Below, piece after piece: positions 25,040-32,435 of a DNA stretch of 48,975 nt; within the stretch, counting starts at the first letter, position 1, and the number at the start of each line of letters is the position of its first letter. Source of the DNA: Actinomadura sp. 7K507 (GTDB lineage Bacteria; Actinomycetota; Actinomycetes; Streptosporangiales; Streptosporangiaceae); contig NZ_SMKK01000033.1 in the NCBI RefSeq assembly GCF_004348425.1, positions 1 through 48,975 on the forward strand, read 5' to 3'. Position numbers and translations under genes: made by a program. Under the pieces are notes generated by a model. It was not told the origin of the DNA. It did no database searches and was given only the letters and a program-made list of their open reading frames with translations.

Positions 25040-26655
25040 CAGTGCCGGTACCGAAGAACGAACCGGTCAAGGGCTACGCGCCGGGCAGCCCGGAACGGGC
25101 CGCGCTCGAAGCCAAGATCAAAGAGCTGGGCGGCGCGCAGACCGAGCTGACCATGACCATCGGGGGCGAGCGGCGGATGGGGGCCGGGACGCCGGTCGAC
25201 GTCGTCGAACCCCACAACCACGGGCATGTCCTCGGCCGGATGGGCAACGCCACCGAGCCGGACGTGGCCGAAGCGATCGCGGCGGCGCGGGAGGCGGCGC
25301 CCGCGTGGCGGGCGATGGCCTTCGAGGACCGTGCCGCCATCTTCCTGCGGGCCGCCGACCTGCTCGCCGGGCCGTGGCGGTCCACGGTGAACGCCGCCAC
25401 GATCCTCGGGCAGTCCAAGTCCGTGCAGCAGTCCGAGATCGACGCCGCCTGCGAGCTGATCGATTTCCTGCGGTTCAACGTCCGCTACGCCGAGCAGATC
25501 CACGAGATACAGCCGCTGTCGCCCCCGGGCGTGTGGAACCGGCTGGAGTACCGCCCGCTGGAGGGGTTCGTCCTCGCCATCACGCCGTTCAACTTCACCG
25601 CGATCGCCGGGAACCTGCCGACCGCGCCCGCCCTGATGGGCAACACCGTGCTGTGGAAGCCGTCGCCGACCCAGCAGCTCGCCGCGCACCACACGATGCG
25701 GCTGCTGGAGGCCGCCGGGCTCCCGCCCGGGGTGATCAACCTGGTCACGGGGGACGGGGAGGCCGTGTCGAGGGTGGCGCTGCGCCATCCCGACCTGGCC
25801 GGGCTGCACTTCACCGGCTCGGTGCGCACGTTCCAGAACCTCTGGCGGGCGATCGGGGAGAACATCTCCGGGTACAGGGGCTACCCGCGGATCGTCGGTG
25901 AGACCGGCGGCAAGGACTTCGTGGTCGCGCACCCGTCCGCCGACCCGGCGGTGCTGAAGACGGCCCTCGTCCGCGGCGCCTTCGAGTACCAGGGGCAGAA
26001 GTGCTCCGCCGCGTCCCGCGCCTACATCCCGCGCTCCGTCTGGGACGGGATCCGCGACGACTTCTGCGCCGAGGCCGAGTCCCTCACCATGGGCAACGTC
26101 GCCGAGGACCTGTCGCTGTTCATGGGCGCGGTCATCGACGAGCGCGCGTTCGCCAAGCACCGCGCGGCGATCGAACGGGCCCGCGGCATCGCCGGCATGA
26201 GGATCCTGACCGGCGGCGAGCTGGACGACTCGCAGGGCTACTTCGTCCGGCCGACGGTCCTGGAGTCGTCCGACCCGGACGACGAGATCTTCACGAAGGA
26301 GTACTTCGGCCCGATCCTCGGCGTCCACGTCTACGACGACGGCGACTACGACACCGTCCTGCGCCAGATGGAGGGCGTCTCCGAGTACGCCCTGACCGGC
26401 GCGATCATCGCGGAGGACCGCGCCGCGATCGCCGCCGCCACGCGCACGCTCCGCTTCGCGGCAGGGAACTTCTACGTCAACGACAAGCCGACCGGTTCGA
26501 TCGTCGGCCAGCAGCCGTTCGGCGGCGCCCGCGCGTCCGGCACCAACGACAAGGCCGGCTCGGTGTTCAACCTCACCCGCTGGACGAGCACCCGGTCCAT
26601 CAAGGAGACGTTCGTCCCGCCGACCGACCACCGCTACCCCCACATGGGCACCTGA
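25033..26655 (+). CDS. pruA: L-glutamate gamma-semialdehyde dehydrogenase (P5C dehydrogenase)
   Basis: This 540-residue aldehyde dehydrogenase oxidises glutamate semialdehyde/P5C to glutamate, the second step of proline catabolism. Catalytic residues are E290 (VGETGGKDFV) and C324 (GQKCSAASR), with ITPFNFTAIAGNLPTAPALMG and LHFTGSVRTF around the NAD site. The present start ATG lies inside the 71-bp element and has no good ribosome-binding site; the original start is probably at 24952. The enzyme lacks only about five N-terminal residues and should be functional if translated. No proline dehydrogenase or regulator gene is adjacent. Confidence 0.93.
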   Translation: MFTVPVPKNEPVKGYAPGSPERAALEAKIKELGGAQTELTMTIGGERRMGAGTPVDVVEPHNHGHVLGRMGNATEPDVAEAIAAAREAAPAWRAMAFEDRAAIFLRAADLLAGPWRSTVNAATILGQSKSVQQSEIDAACELIDFLRFNVRYAEQIHEIQPLSPPGVWNRLEYRPLEGFVLAITPFNFTAIAGNLPTAPALMGNTVLWKPSPTQQLAAHHTMRLLEAAGLPPGVINLVTGDGEAVSRVALRHPDLAGLHFTGSVRTFQNLWRAIGENISGYRGYPRIVGETGGKDFVVAHPSADPAVLKTALVRGAFEYQGQKCSAASRAYIPRSVWDGIRDDFCAEAESLTMGNVAEDLSLFMGAVIDERAFAKHRAAIERARGIAGMRILTGGELDDSQGYFVRPTVLESSDPDDEIFTKEYFGPILGVHVYDDGDYDTVLRQMEGVSEYALTGAIIAEDRAAIAAATRTLRFAAGNFYVNDKPTGSIVGQQPFGGARASGTNDKAGSVFNLTRWTSTRSIKETFVPPTDHRYPHMGT

Positions 26656-26801
26656 CGTTCCCGGGCGGACGTCCGCCCGCCGCCATGGTTGCGGGCGGTG
26701 CCCGGGACGCCGGACGATAAGCTCGCCTCGCCGCCTCGGTGGGGCGGGCCGGTGCCGGGGCGCCGTCCGTCCACGTCCAACCAACCGCGCATGGGAACGG
26801 G

Positions 26802-27512
26802 ATGTCGACACTGAACCGTCTGGTGCTGTGGAACATCGACAACACGCTGGTCGACGTCGGGCGGGTCACCCGGGACGCCTACGCCGAGGCGTTCCAGCGG
26901 ACCATCGGGCGTCCCCTCGTCCGCCTCGCGCCCACCCCCGGCCGCACCGAGTCCGAGATCATCTTCGAGACCCTCGCGTTCAACGACGTCGTCACCACCG
27001 ACGACCACCTCGCCGCCTTCTTCGACGCGCTCACCGAGGCGTTCGCGTCCCGCCGCACCGACCTGCGCGACCACGGCCGCGTCCTGGCCGGCGCCCGCGA
27101 GGCCGTCGAGGCGCTCGCCCACGTCCCCGGCGTCGCCCAGTCGGTCCTGACCGGGTCCCTCCGGCCGAACGCGATCCTGAAGGTGGGCGAACTGGGCCTG
27201 GCAGGCCATCTCGACCTGGAGAGCGGCGGCTACGAGAACGGCGTCTACAGCAAGGCCGCGCTCCTGGAGCTCGCCCGCACCCGCTCCGGCGAGCGCCGCG
27301 GCACCGCCTACCCCGAGTCCGCCACCGTGTACATCGCCGACTCTCCCCGCGACGTCCAGGCCGCCCGCATCGCCGGCTCCCCGATCATCGCCGTCGCCAC
27401 CGGCAGCGCCACCGAGGCCGAACTCCGCGCCGCCGGCGCCGAGCACGTCCTGGCCACCCTCGCCGACACCGGCGCGGTCGTCGGCGCCGTGGCCGACCTC
27501 ACCCGTATGTGA
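26802..27512 (+). CDS. HAD-like protein with Asn in place of the nucleophilic Asp
   Basis: This 236-residue protein has the HAD fold order: motif I LVLWNIDNTLVD, a helical cap (about 18-90), motif II SVLTGSLRPNA and motif IV VYIADSPRDVQAA. Motif I is normally DxDxT/V; here the first Asp is N11 (codon AAC) while D13 remains. Phosphatase action through an aspartyl-phosphate would be lost or very slow, so a binding role or different chemistry is possible. ATG at 26802 follows a weak GGGAACGGG site. Confidence 0.8.
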   Translation: MSTLNRLVLWNIDNTLVDVGRVTRDAYAEAFQRTIGRPLVRLAPTPGRTESEIIFETLAFNDVVTTDDHLAAFFDALTEAFASRRTDLRDHGRVLAGAREAVEALAHVPGVAQSVLTGSLRPNAILKVGELGLAGHLDLESGGYENGVYSKAALLELARTRSGERRGTAYPESATVYIADSPRDVQAARIAGSPIIAVATGSATEAELRAAGAEHVLATLADTGAVVGAVADLTRM

Positions 27513-27716
27513 GATGGTGTCTCGCGATGTGGGGCCGAATGATGATCGCGGCCGGCGTTGTGTGAGGAATCGGGATTGTTCCCGGATGCTCTGTGACCTG
27601 CGATGGGGAGTGGCGGCGAGGCGTGCCGGTGCGCGTCGCGGGGAACTTGCGCGGCGTGCGGGGCACGGCCGATATTGGGATGGCCGCGCGCCCTGGCGCG
27701 GCGGGGAGGGAGAGAG

Positions 27717-29672
27717 ATGACCCGTGAGGTTTCTGAAGGGTCGGCGCTGTGGGAGCCGTCGGAGGAGGTCGTCGCCCGCGCGCGGGTGACCCGCTTCGTC
27801 CACTGGCTCCGGGAGCGGGGCGTCCTCACGGAAACCTACGACGACCTCTGGCGCTGGTCCGTCACCGAGGTCGACGCGTTCTGGGACGCGGTCTGGTCGT
27901 ACTTCGAGGTCGTCGGCGAGCGCGGCGACGGCCCCGTCCGGACGGGCGGGCCCATGCCGGTGGACGGGCTCACGTGGTTCTCCGGCGCGACGCTCAACTA
28001 CGCCGCGAACGCGCTGCGACGCGCGGACGAGACGCCGGACGAGACCGCGGTCGTCTTCCGCTCCGAGGCGGGCGGGCACCGCGTGCTGTCCTACCGGGAA
28101 CTGGCCATGCACGTGGCGGAGGTCCGTGCGGGCCTGGCCGACCTCGGTGTGGGCAAGGGCGACCGCGTCGCCGCCTACATCCCCAACATCCCCGAGGCGC
28201 TGATCTGCTTCCTGGCCACGGCGTCGCTGGGCGCGGTCTGGTCGTCGTGCTCCCCGGACTTCGGCTCCTCCTCGGTGATCGACCGGTTCGCGCAGATCGA
28301 ACCGAAGGTCCTGATCGCCGTGGACGGCTACGCCTACAACGGCAGGCGGTTCGACCGGCGCGAGATCGTCGGCGAGATCGAGGCCGCGCTGCCGAGCCTG
28401 GCCGCCACCGTCCTGATCCCCTACCTCGACCCCGCCGCGACGCCCGACGCCCTGCGCGTGGGCGTCCACTACGGCGACCTGCCCCGCGGCGACCGCGACA
28501 CCCTGGTGTTCGAGGACGTCCCGTTCGACCACCCTCTGTGGGTCGTCTACTCGTCCGGCACCACGGGCCTGCCCAAGCCGATCGTCCACGGCCACGGCGG
28601 CGTCGTCCTCGAACACCTCAAGGCCCTGTCCTTCCACCAGGACCTCGGCCCGGAGGACGTGTTCTTCTGGTTCACCACCACCGGCTGGATGATGTGGAAC
28701 TACCTCATCGGCGGCCTGCTGGTGGGCTCCACCATCGTCATGTACGACGGCGCCCCCCTCGACCTGTGGACGCTCGCCGCCGACAACGGCGTGACCTACA
28801 TGGGCGTCGGCGCGCCCTACATCACGGCCTCCGCCAAGGAGGGCCTCCGCCCCGGTGAGGAACACGACCTGTCCGCGCTGCGCGGCATCGGCTCCACCGG
28901 CTCCCCGCTACCGCCCGAAGGCTTCGCCTGGGTGTACGACGCCGTCGCCGAGGACCTCCTGCTCGGCTCGTTCTCCGGCGGCACCGACCTGTGCACCGGC
29001 TTCGTCGGCCCCTCCCCGCTGCTGCCGCTGCGCGCCGGCGTCATCCAGTGCCGCGGCCTCGGCGCCAAGGTCGAGGCGTTCGGCGACGACGGCGCCCCCG
29101 TGATCGACGAGGTCGGCGAACTGGTCATCACCGAGCCCATGCCGTCCATGCCGGTCCACTTCTGGAACGACGAGAGCGGCGAACGCTACCGCGAGTCCTA
29201 CTTCGACATGTACCCGGGCGTGTGGCGCCACGGCGACTGGGTCAAGATCCTCCCGGACGGCGGCTGCGTCATCTACGGCCGCTCCGACTCCACGCTGAAC
29301 CGCGGCGGCGTCCGCATGGGCACGTCCGACTTCTACCGCGTCGTCGAGGTGTTCGAGGAGATCACCGACAGCCTCGTCATCGACACCGGCCGCCTCGGCC
29401 AGGAGGGCCGCCTGCTCCTGTACGTCCAGCTCGCCGAGGGCGCGTCCCTCACCGACGACCTGCTGGGCGAACTGAAGCGCCGGATCCGCTCGTCGCTGTC
29501 ACCCCGGCACGTCCCGGACGAGATCCTCGCCGTCCCCGGCATCCCGCGCACCCTGTCGGGCAAGAAGCTGGAGGTCCCCGTCCGCAAGATCCTCCAGGGC
29601 ACCCCGATCGACAAGGCCGCCAACCGCGACTCCATGGCCAACCCGGAGGTCCTCACACACTTCACCCCGTAG
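27717..29672 (+). CDS. aacS: Acetoacetate-CoA ligase
   Basis: This 651-residue adenylate-forming enzyme activates acetoacetate to acetoacetyl-CoA using ATP. It has the N-terminal acetyl-CoA-synthetase-type domain (WFSGATLNYAANAL), the P-loop VVYSSGTTGLPKPIVHGHGG, FWFTTTGWMMWNYLIGGLL, the adenylate loop DWVKILPDGGCVIYGRSDSTLNRGGVRMG and the C-terminal lysine in LSGKKLEVPVRKIL. The FTTTGWMMWN segment is typical of AacS. ATG at 27717 has GGGGAGGGAG upstream. The 204-bp gap before it holds no gene; an inverted repeat CGGGA/TCCCG lies at 27571-27584. Confidence 0.92.
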   Translation: MTREVSEGSALWEPSEEVVARARVTRFVHWLRERGVLTETYDDLWRWSVTEVDAFWDAVWSYFEVVGERGDGPVRTGGPMPVDGLTWFSGATLNYAANALRRADETPDETAVVFRSEAGGHRVLSYRELAMHVAEVRAGLADLGVGKGDRVAAYIPNIPEALICFLATASLGAVWSSCSPDFGSSSVIDRFAQIEPKVLIAVDGYAYNGRRFDRREIVGEIEAALPSLAATVLIPYLDPAATPDALRVGVHYGDLPRGDRDTLVFEDVPFDHPLWVVYSSGTTGLPKPIVHGHGGVVLEHLKALSFHQDLGPEDVFFWFTTTGWMMWNYLIGGLLVGSTIVMYDGAPLDLWTLAADNGVTYMGVGAPYITASAKEGLRPGEEHDLSALRGIGSTGSPLPPEGFAWVYDAVAEDLLLGSFSGGTDLCTGFVGPSPLLPLRAGVIQCRGLGAKVEAFGDDGAPVIDEVGELVITEPMPSMPVHFWNDESGERYRESYFDMYPGVWRHGDWVKILPDGGCVIYGRSDSTLNRGGVRMGTSDFYRVVEVFEEITDSLVIDTGRLGQEGRLLLYVQLAEGASLTDDLLGELKRRIRSSLSPRHVPDEILAVPGIPRTLSGKKLEVPVRKILQGTPIDKAANRDSMANPEVLTHFTP

Positions 29673-29684
29673 GCCCGCTCGTCC

Positions 29685-29701
29685 CCCGCGATCAGCGGGG
29701 G
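29685..29701. terminator. Bidirectional hairpin between convergent genes
   Basis: CCCCGC-GATCA-GCGGGG, a 6-bp GC stem that overlaps the last codons of the downstream minus-strand gene and lies 12 bp after the aacS stop. Confidence 0.55.
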
Positions 29702-30288
29702 CGGGAGGACGCGTAGGCGAGGATGTCGCGGCGGCGGTAGAGGCGGCGGACCCGGCCGCCGCCGAGGGGCTCGACCTTGGCCGGGTCAGGCCATCCGGCG
29801 GGTGGGCGTCCGGGGTACACGGTGACGCTCGTCTGGGCCAGGCCGAGGATGCGGGCGGCGTCGGCCAGGGTGACGAGGTCGTCCGGGTCCTCTTCGGGCG
29901 GGCGTTCTTCGTAAGCGGTGTACCAGGCCGCCCAGGCGGCCTCGTCCCAGTACAGGGCCTTGCCCGAGCGGTGCGCGGCGTCCGGGTGGCCGTTGGCCGC
30001 GCGGTCGGCCCAGAGCTGCTTGAGGCGGTGGCGGCTCACGCCGTGGCGGGCGGCCAGCTGGTCGCGGGTGACGAGGCCCGGCGAGACGTCCCCGGAACCG
30101 CGCGCGGCGTACCAGCGGTCCCAGGCCGCGGCGTCCCAGGCGAGCTGGGAGCCGACCGTCCCGGCCGGTTCGGGGTGGCCGTTGGCCGCGCGCTCGCGGA
30201 ACCACTTCTCCAGCGTGCTGCGTCCCAGCCCGTGGGCCTCCATCAGTTCGGCGCGCGTGTAGACGCGGCGGCCGTCGAGCATCGTCAT
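29692..30288 (-). CDS. Protein of three tandem helix-turn-helix modules
   Basis: I recognise no named family for this 198-residue protein, but it is built of repeats. Modules at about 9-62, 72-124 and 138-193 each begin with a helix-turn-helix (YTRAELMEAHGLGRSTLEKW; VTRDQLAARHGVSRHRLKQL; VTLADAARILGLAQTSVTVY). Modules 1 and 2 share RAANGHP and a W-D-AAW-WY ending; module 3 ends in RRLYRRRDILAY, like excisionase/MerR-type domains. There is no effector domain, so it may be a compact multi-site DNA-binding protein. It has no ribosome-binding site and diverges from the Ser/Thr kinase gene. Confidence 0.7.
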   Translation of the reverse strand: MTMLDGRRVYTRAELMEAHGLGRSTLEKWFRERAANGHPEPAGTVGSQLAWDAAAWDRWYAARGSGDVSPGLVTRDQLAARHGVSRHRLKQLWADRAANGHPDAAHRSGKALYWDEAAWAAWYTAYEERPPEEDPDDLVTLADAARILGLAQTSVTVYPGRPPAGWPDPAKVEPLGGGRVRRLYRRRDILAYASSRPR

Positions 30289-30304
30289 GTCGTCAAGTCT
30301 CGCT

Positions 30305-30455
30305 TGTGTGACACGTTAGGTGGTTATGTCGCTGGGCATGTGACGGCACTAAGGTTGGCCCCCCGGTCAAATGTCTCTGAACGGAAGCGTCGGTCAGATC
30401 ACGCTGTATTGGCCTATGGCCGGGTGAACTTCACAGGGGTCTCGCGCGTCACACA
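30305..30455. promoter_or_regulatory. Divergent region with paired TGTGTGAC motifs
   Basis: TGTGTGAC near 30305-30312 and its inverted form GTCACACA near 30447-30454 bracket most of the 228-bp gap between the HTH-repeat gene and the kinase gene. TAAGGT at 30350-30355 could be a -10 for the kinase. Evidence is weak. Confidence 0.3.
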
Positions 30456-30516
30456 GTCGAAGGGTGATCCGGGCCCCGGGCAGGGCTCGTCGATCTAGAG
30501 AGGGACGGTTCGACGC

Positions 30517-32178
30517 ATGGAGGTTGGGGCGCTGCGGTCCGGAGATCCGGATCGGCTCGGTCCGTACGCCCTGATCGGCCGGGTCGGCGAGGGCGGCCAG
30601 GGAACCGTGTTCCTGGGCACCGGCGAGGACGGCCGGCAGGTAGCGATCAAGCTGCTGCACGCGGAGCTGACGTCCGACGAGAAGGCACGCGCCCGGTTCC
30701 TGCGGGAGCTGGAGGTCGCCAAGCAGGTCGCGCCGTTCTGCACGGCCCAGGTCATCGACGCGGACGTGGACGGAGACCGGCCCTACATCGTCAGCGAGTA
30801 CGTCCGGGGCCCGTCGCTGAACCAGCAGGTGCTGGAGGACGCCCCGCTCGGCGGCGCCGCGCTGGACCGGCTCGCGGTCGGTACCGCGACGGCCCTGTCG
30901 GCGATCCACCAGGCGAAGATCGTCCACCGCGACTTCAAGCCGCACAACGTGCTGCTCGGCCCCGACGGCCCCCGGGTCATCGACTTCGGGGTGGCGCGGG
31001 CGATCAGCGGCGGCACCACGCTCACCAGCCGGGTGATCGGCACCCCGTCCTACATGTCGCCCGAGCAGATCGCCGGCGACGAGGTCGGGACGCCGTCGGA
31101 CGTGTTCTGCTGGGCGGCCACGCTCGTGTTCGCCGCGACCGGCCGGCCGCCGTTCGGCCAGGACACCATCCCCGCCGTGATCAACCGGATCCTGCACGAG
31201 CAGCCCGACCTCGGCGACCTGCACGGCCCGCTGCGCGGGCTGGTCCTCGACTGCCTGGAGAAGGCGCCCGCGGACAGGCCGGGCGCGCGGCAGGTGCTGA
31301 TGCGGCTGCTCGGCCACGAGGAGGTCTCCGGGACGGAGACCAAGACGCCCGCCGCGCGCGCGGCCGGCGGCACCGACGAGACCGCGATGCTCGCCGCCGG
31401 TTCCGTCCGGGCCGCCGAGATCGGCGACGAGGAAGAGGTGTTCGAGCCCGACCCGGTGTTCGGCGACGCCCCGGTCTTCGACGACGACGATCCGGCCTTC
31501 GACGACTATCCCGTGTTCCGCGACCCGGAGGCGCCGGCCGCGGCGGCCGCCTTCCACAGCGCGGGGGCGGACGGCCCCGAAGGCGGCCACGGCTTCGCGG
31601 GCCGGGGCGGCGCCCCGGACGAGACCGACGCGACGGGGTTCGAGCCGGGTCTCCACCCGACGCCCGCCGCCTGGTCCGCCGACGACACGCTGCCGCCCGA
31701 CCTCGCCGGCGGCGGGGAAAAGCGCGGGCTGCGGGGGAGGCTCGCCGACTCGGGCCGCCCGGCCGTGCTGGCCGGGGCCGCCGCCCTGTTCGTCGCGATC
31801 GTCGTGGTCTCCTCCGTCGTCGCGCTCAGCTCCGGCGACAACGGCAAGGCGGGGCAGAAGGTCAGCGACCCGAGCGCCCCGCCCGGGTCGTCCGACGTCG
31901 CGCCGAGCACGTCGGCGCCGGCGACGACCCAGGAACCGACCGGCCAGGCGCCGGTCGCCCCCTCCTACACACCTCCGACGGACAGCGGCTCGCCCACCGG
32001 GAGCCCGTCGCCGACCGGCGGTACCACGCCGACCGACACGCCGACCGGGCCGACGTCGACGCCGACGAACGGTTCGCCGTCGCCCGACGACCCGCCGACG
32101 ACCGATCCGGAGGAGCCGCCGACGGACCCGGAGGAGCCGCCCACCGACCCGGAAGTGCCGCCCGGATCCGGCGGCTGA
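30517..32178 (+). CDS. Receptor-type Ser/Thr protein kinase
   Basis: This 553-residue Hanks-type kinase has a glycine-rich loop (GRVGEGGQGTVFLG), ATP lysine K45, catalytic D139 in VHRDFKPHNVLL, VIDFGVAR, and the activation-segment end GTPSYMSPEQ. The kinase domain (about 13-270) is followed by an acidic Ala/Asp-rich linker with repeated PVFxD units (about 310-335), one transmembrane helix (about 415-440) and a Thr/Pro/Ser-rich extracellular tail with TDPEEPP repeats. There are no PASTA domains, so it is not PknB-like; the tail may lie in the cell wall. GAGAGGGACGG lies upstream of the ATG. Confidence 0.93.
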   Translation: MEVGALRSGDPDRLGPYALIGRVGEGGQGTVFLGTGEDGRQVAIKLLHAELTSDEKARARFLRELEVAKQVAPFCTAQVIDADVDGDRPYIVSEYVRGPSLNQQVLEDAPLGGAALDRLAVGTATALSAIHQAKIVHRDFKPHNVLLGPDGPRVIDFGVARAISGGTTLTSRVIGTPSYMSPEQIAGDEVGTPSDVFCWAATLVFAATGRPPFGQDTIPAVINRILHEQPDLGDLHGPLRGLVLDCLEKAPADRPGARQVLMRLLGHEEVSGTETKTPAARAAGGTDETAMLAAGSVRAAEIGDEEEVFEPDPVFGDAPVFDDDDPAFDDYPVFRDPEAPAAAAAFHSAGADGPEGGHGFAGRGGAPDETDATGFEPGLHPTPAAWSADDTLPPDLAGGGEKRGLRGRLADSGRPAVLAGAAALFVAIVVVSSVVALSSGDNGKAGQKVSDPSAPPGSSDVAPSTSAPATTQEPTGQAPVAPSYTPPTDSGSPTGSPSPTGGTTPTDTPTGPTSTPTNGSPSPDDPPTTDPEEPPTDPEEPPTDPEVPPGSGG

Positions 32179-32211
32179 CGCCTCCGGACGCCGACACCTC
32201 CGACCAGGGGC

Positions 32212-32270
32212 GGAACCGGCGCCGGGACGGCGGTTCCGGCACCGCCGCGCGTGTCGCGCGGACGCGGCGG
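32212..32270 (+). terminator. Two hairpins after the kinase gene
   Basis: GGAACCG/CGGTTCC (32212-32218 / 32231-32237) and CCGCCGCG/CGCGGCGG (32242-32249 / 32263-32270) are perfect 7- and 8-bp stems 34 bp after the kinase stop; no T-tract follows. Confidence 0.5.
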
Positions 32271-32376
32271 CGCCGGGTTCGGCGATCACCACGAGGGACG
32301 CCGTATCGCCTGGCAGGGTGGGATAAGCCACGTTGACCTCGCGGCCGGGCAGGTCGGCTTTGCGCCGATTCCTGGT

Positions 32377-32382
32377 TACGCT
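32377..32382 (+). promoter_or_regulatory. Possible -10 of the glutamate dehydrogenase gene
   Basis: TACGCT places transcription start near 32388-32389, where an in-frame GTG also lies. No clear -35. Confidence 0.35.
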
Positions 32383-32435
32383 GGCGCGTGAGCGGCGCCA
32401 CAACGAGGTGGCGAAGGTCTCTAGGGGAGTTGTTG

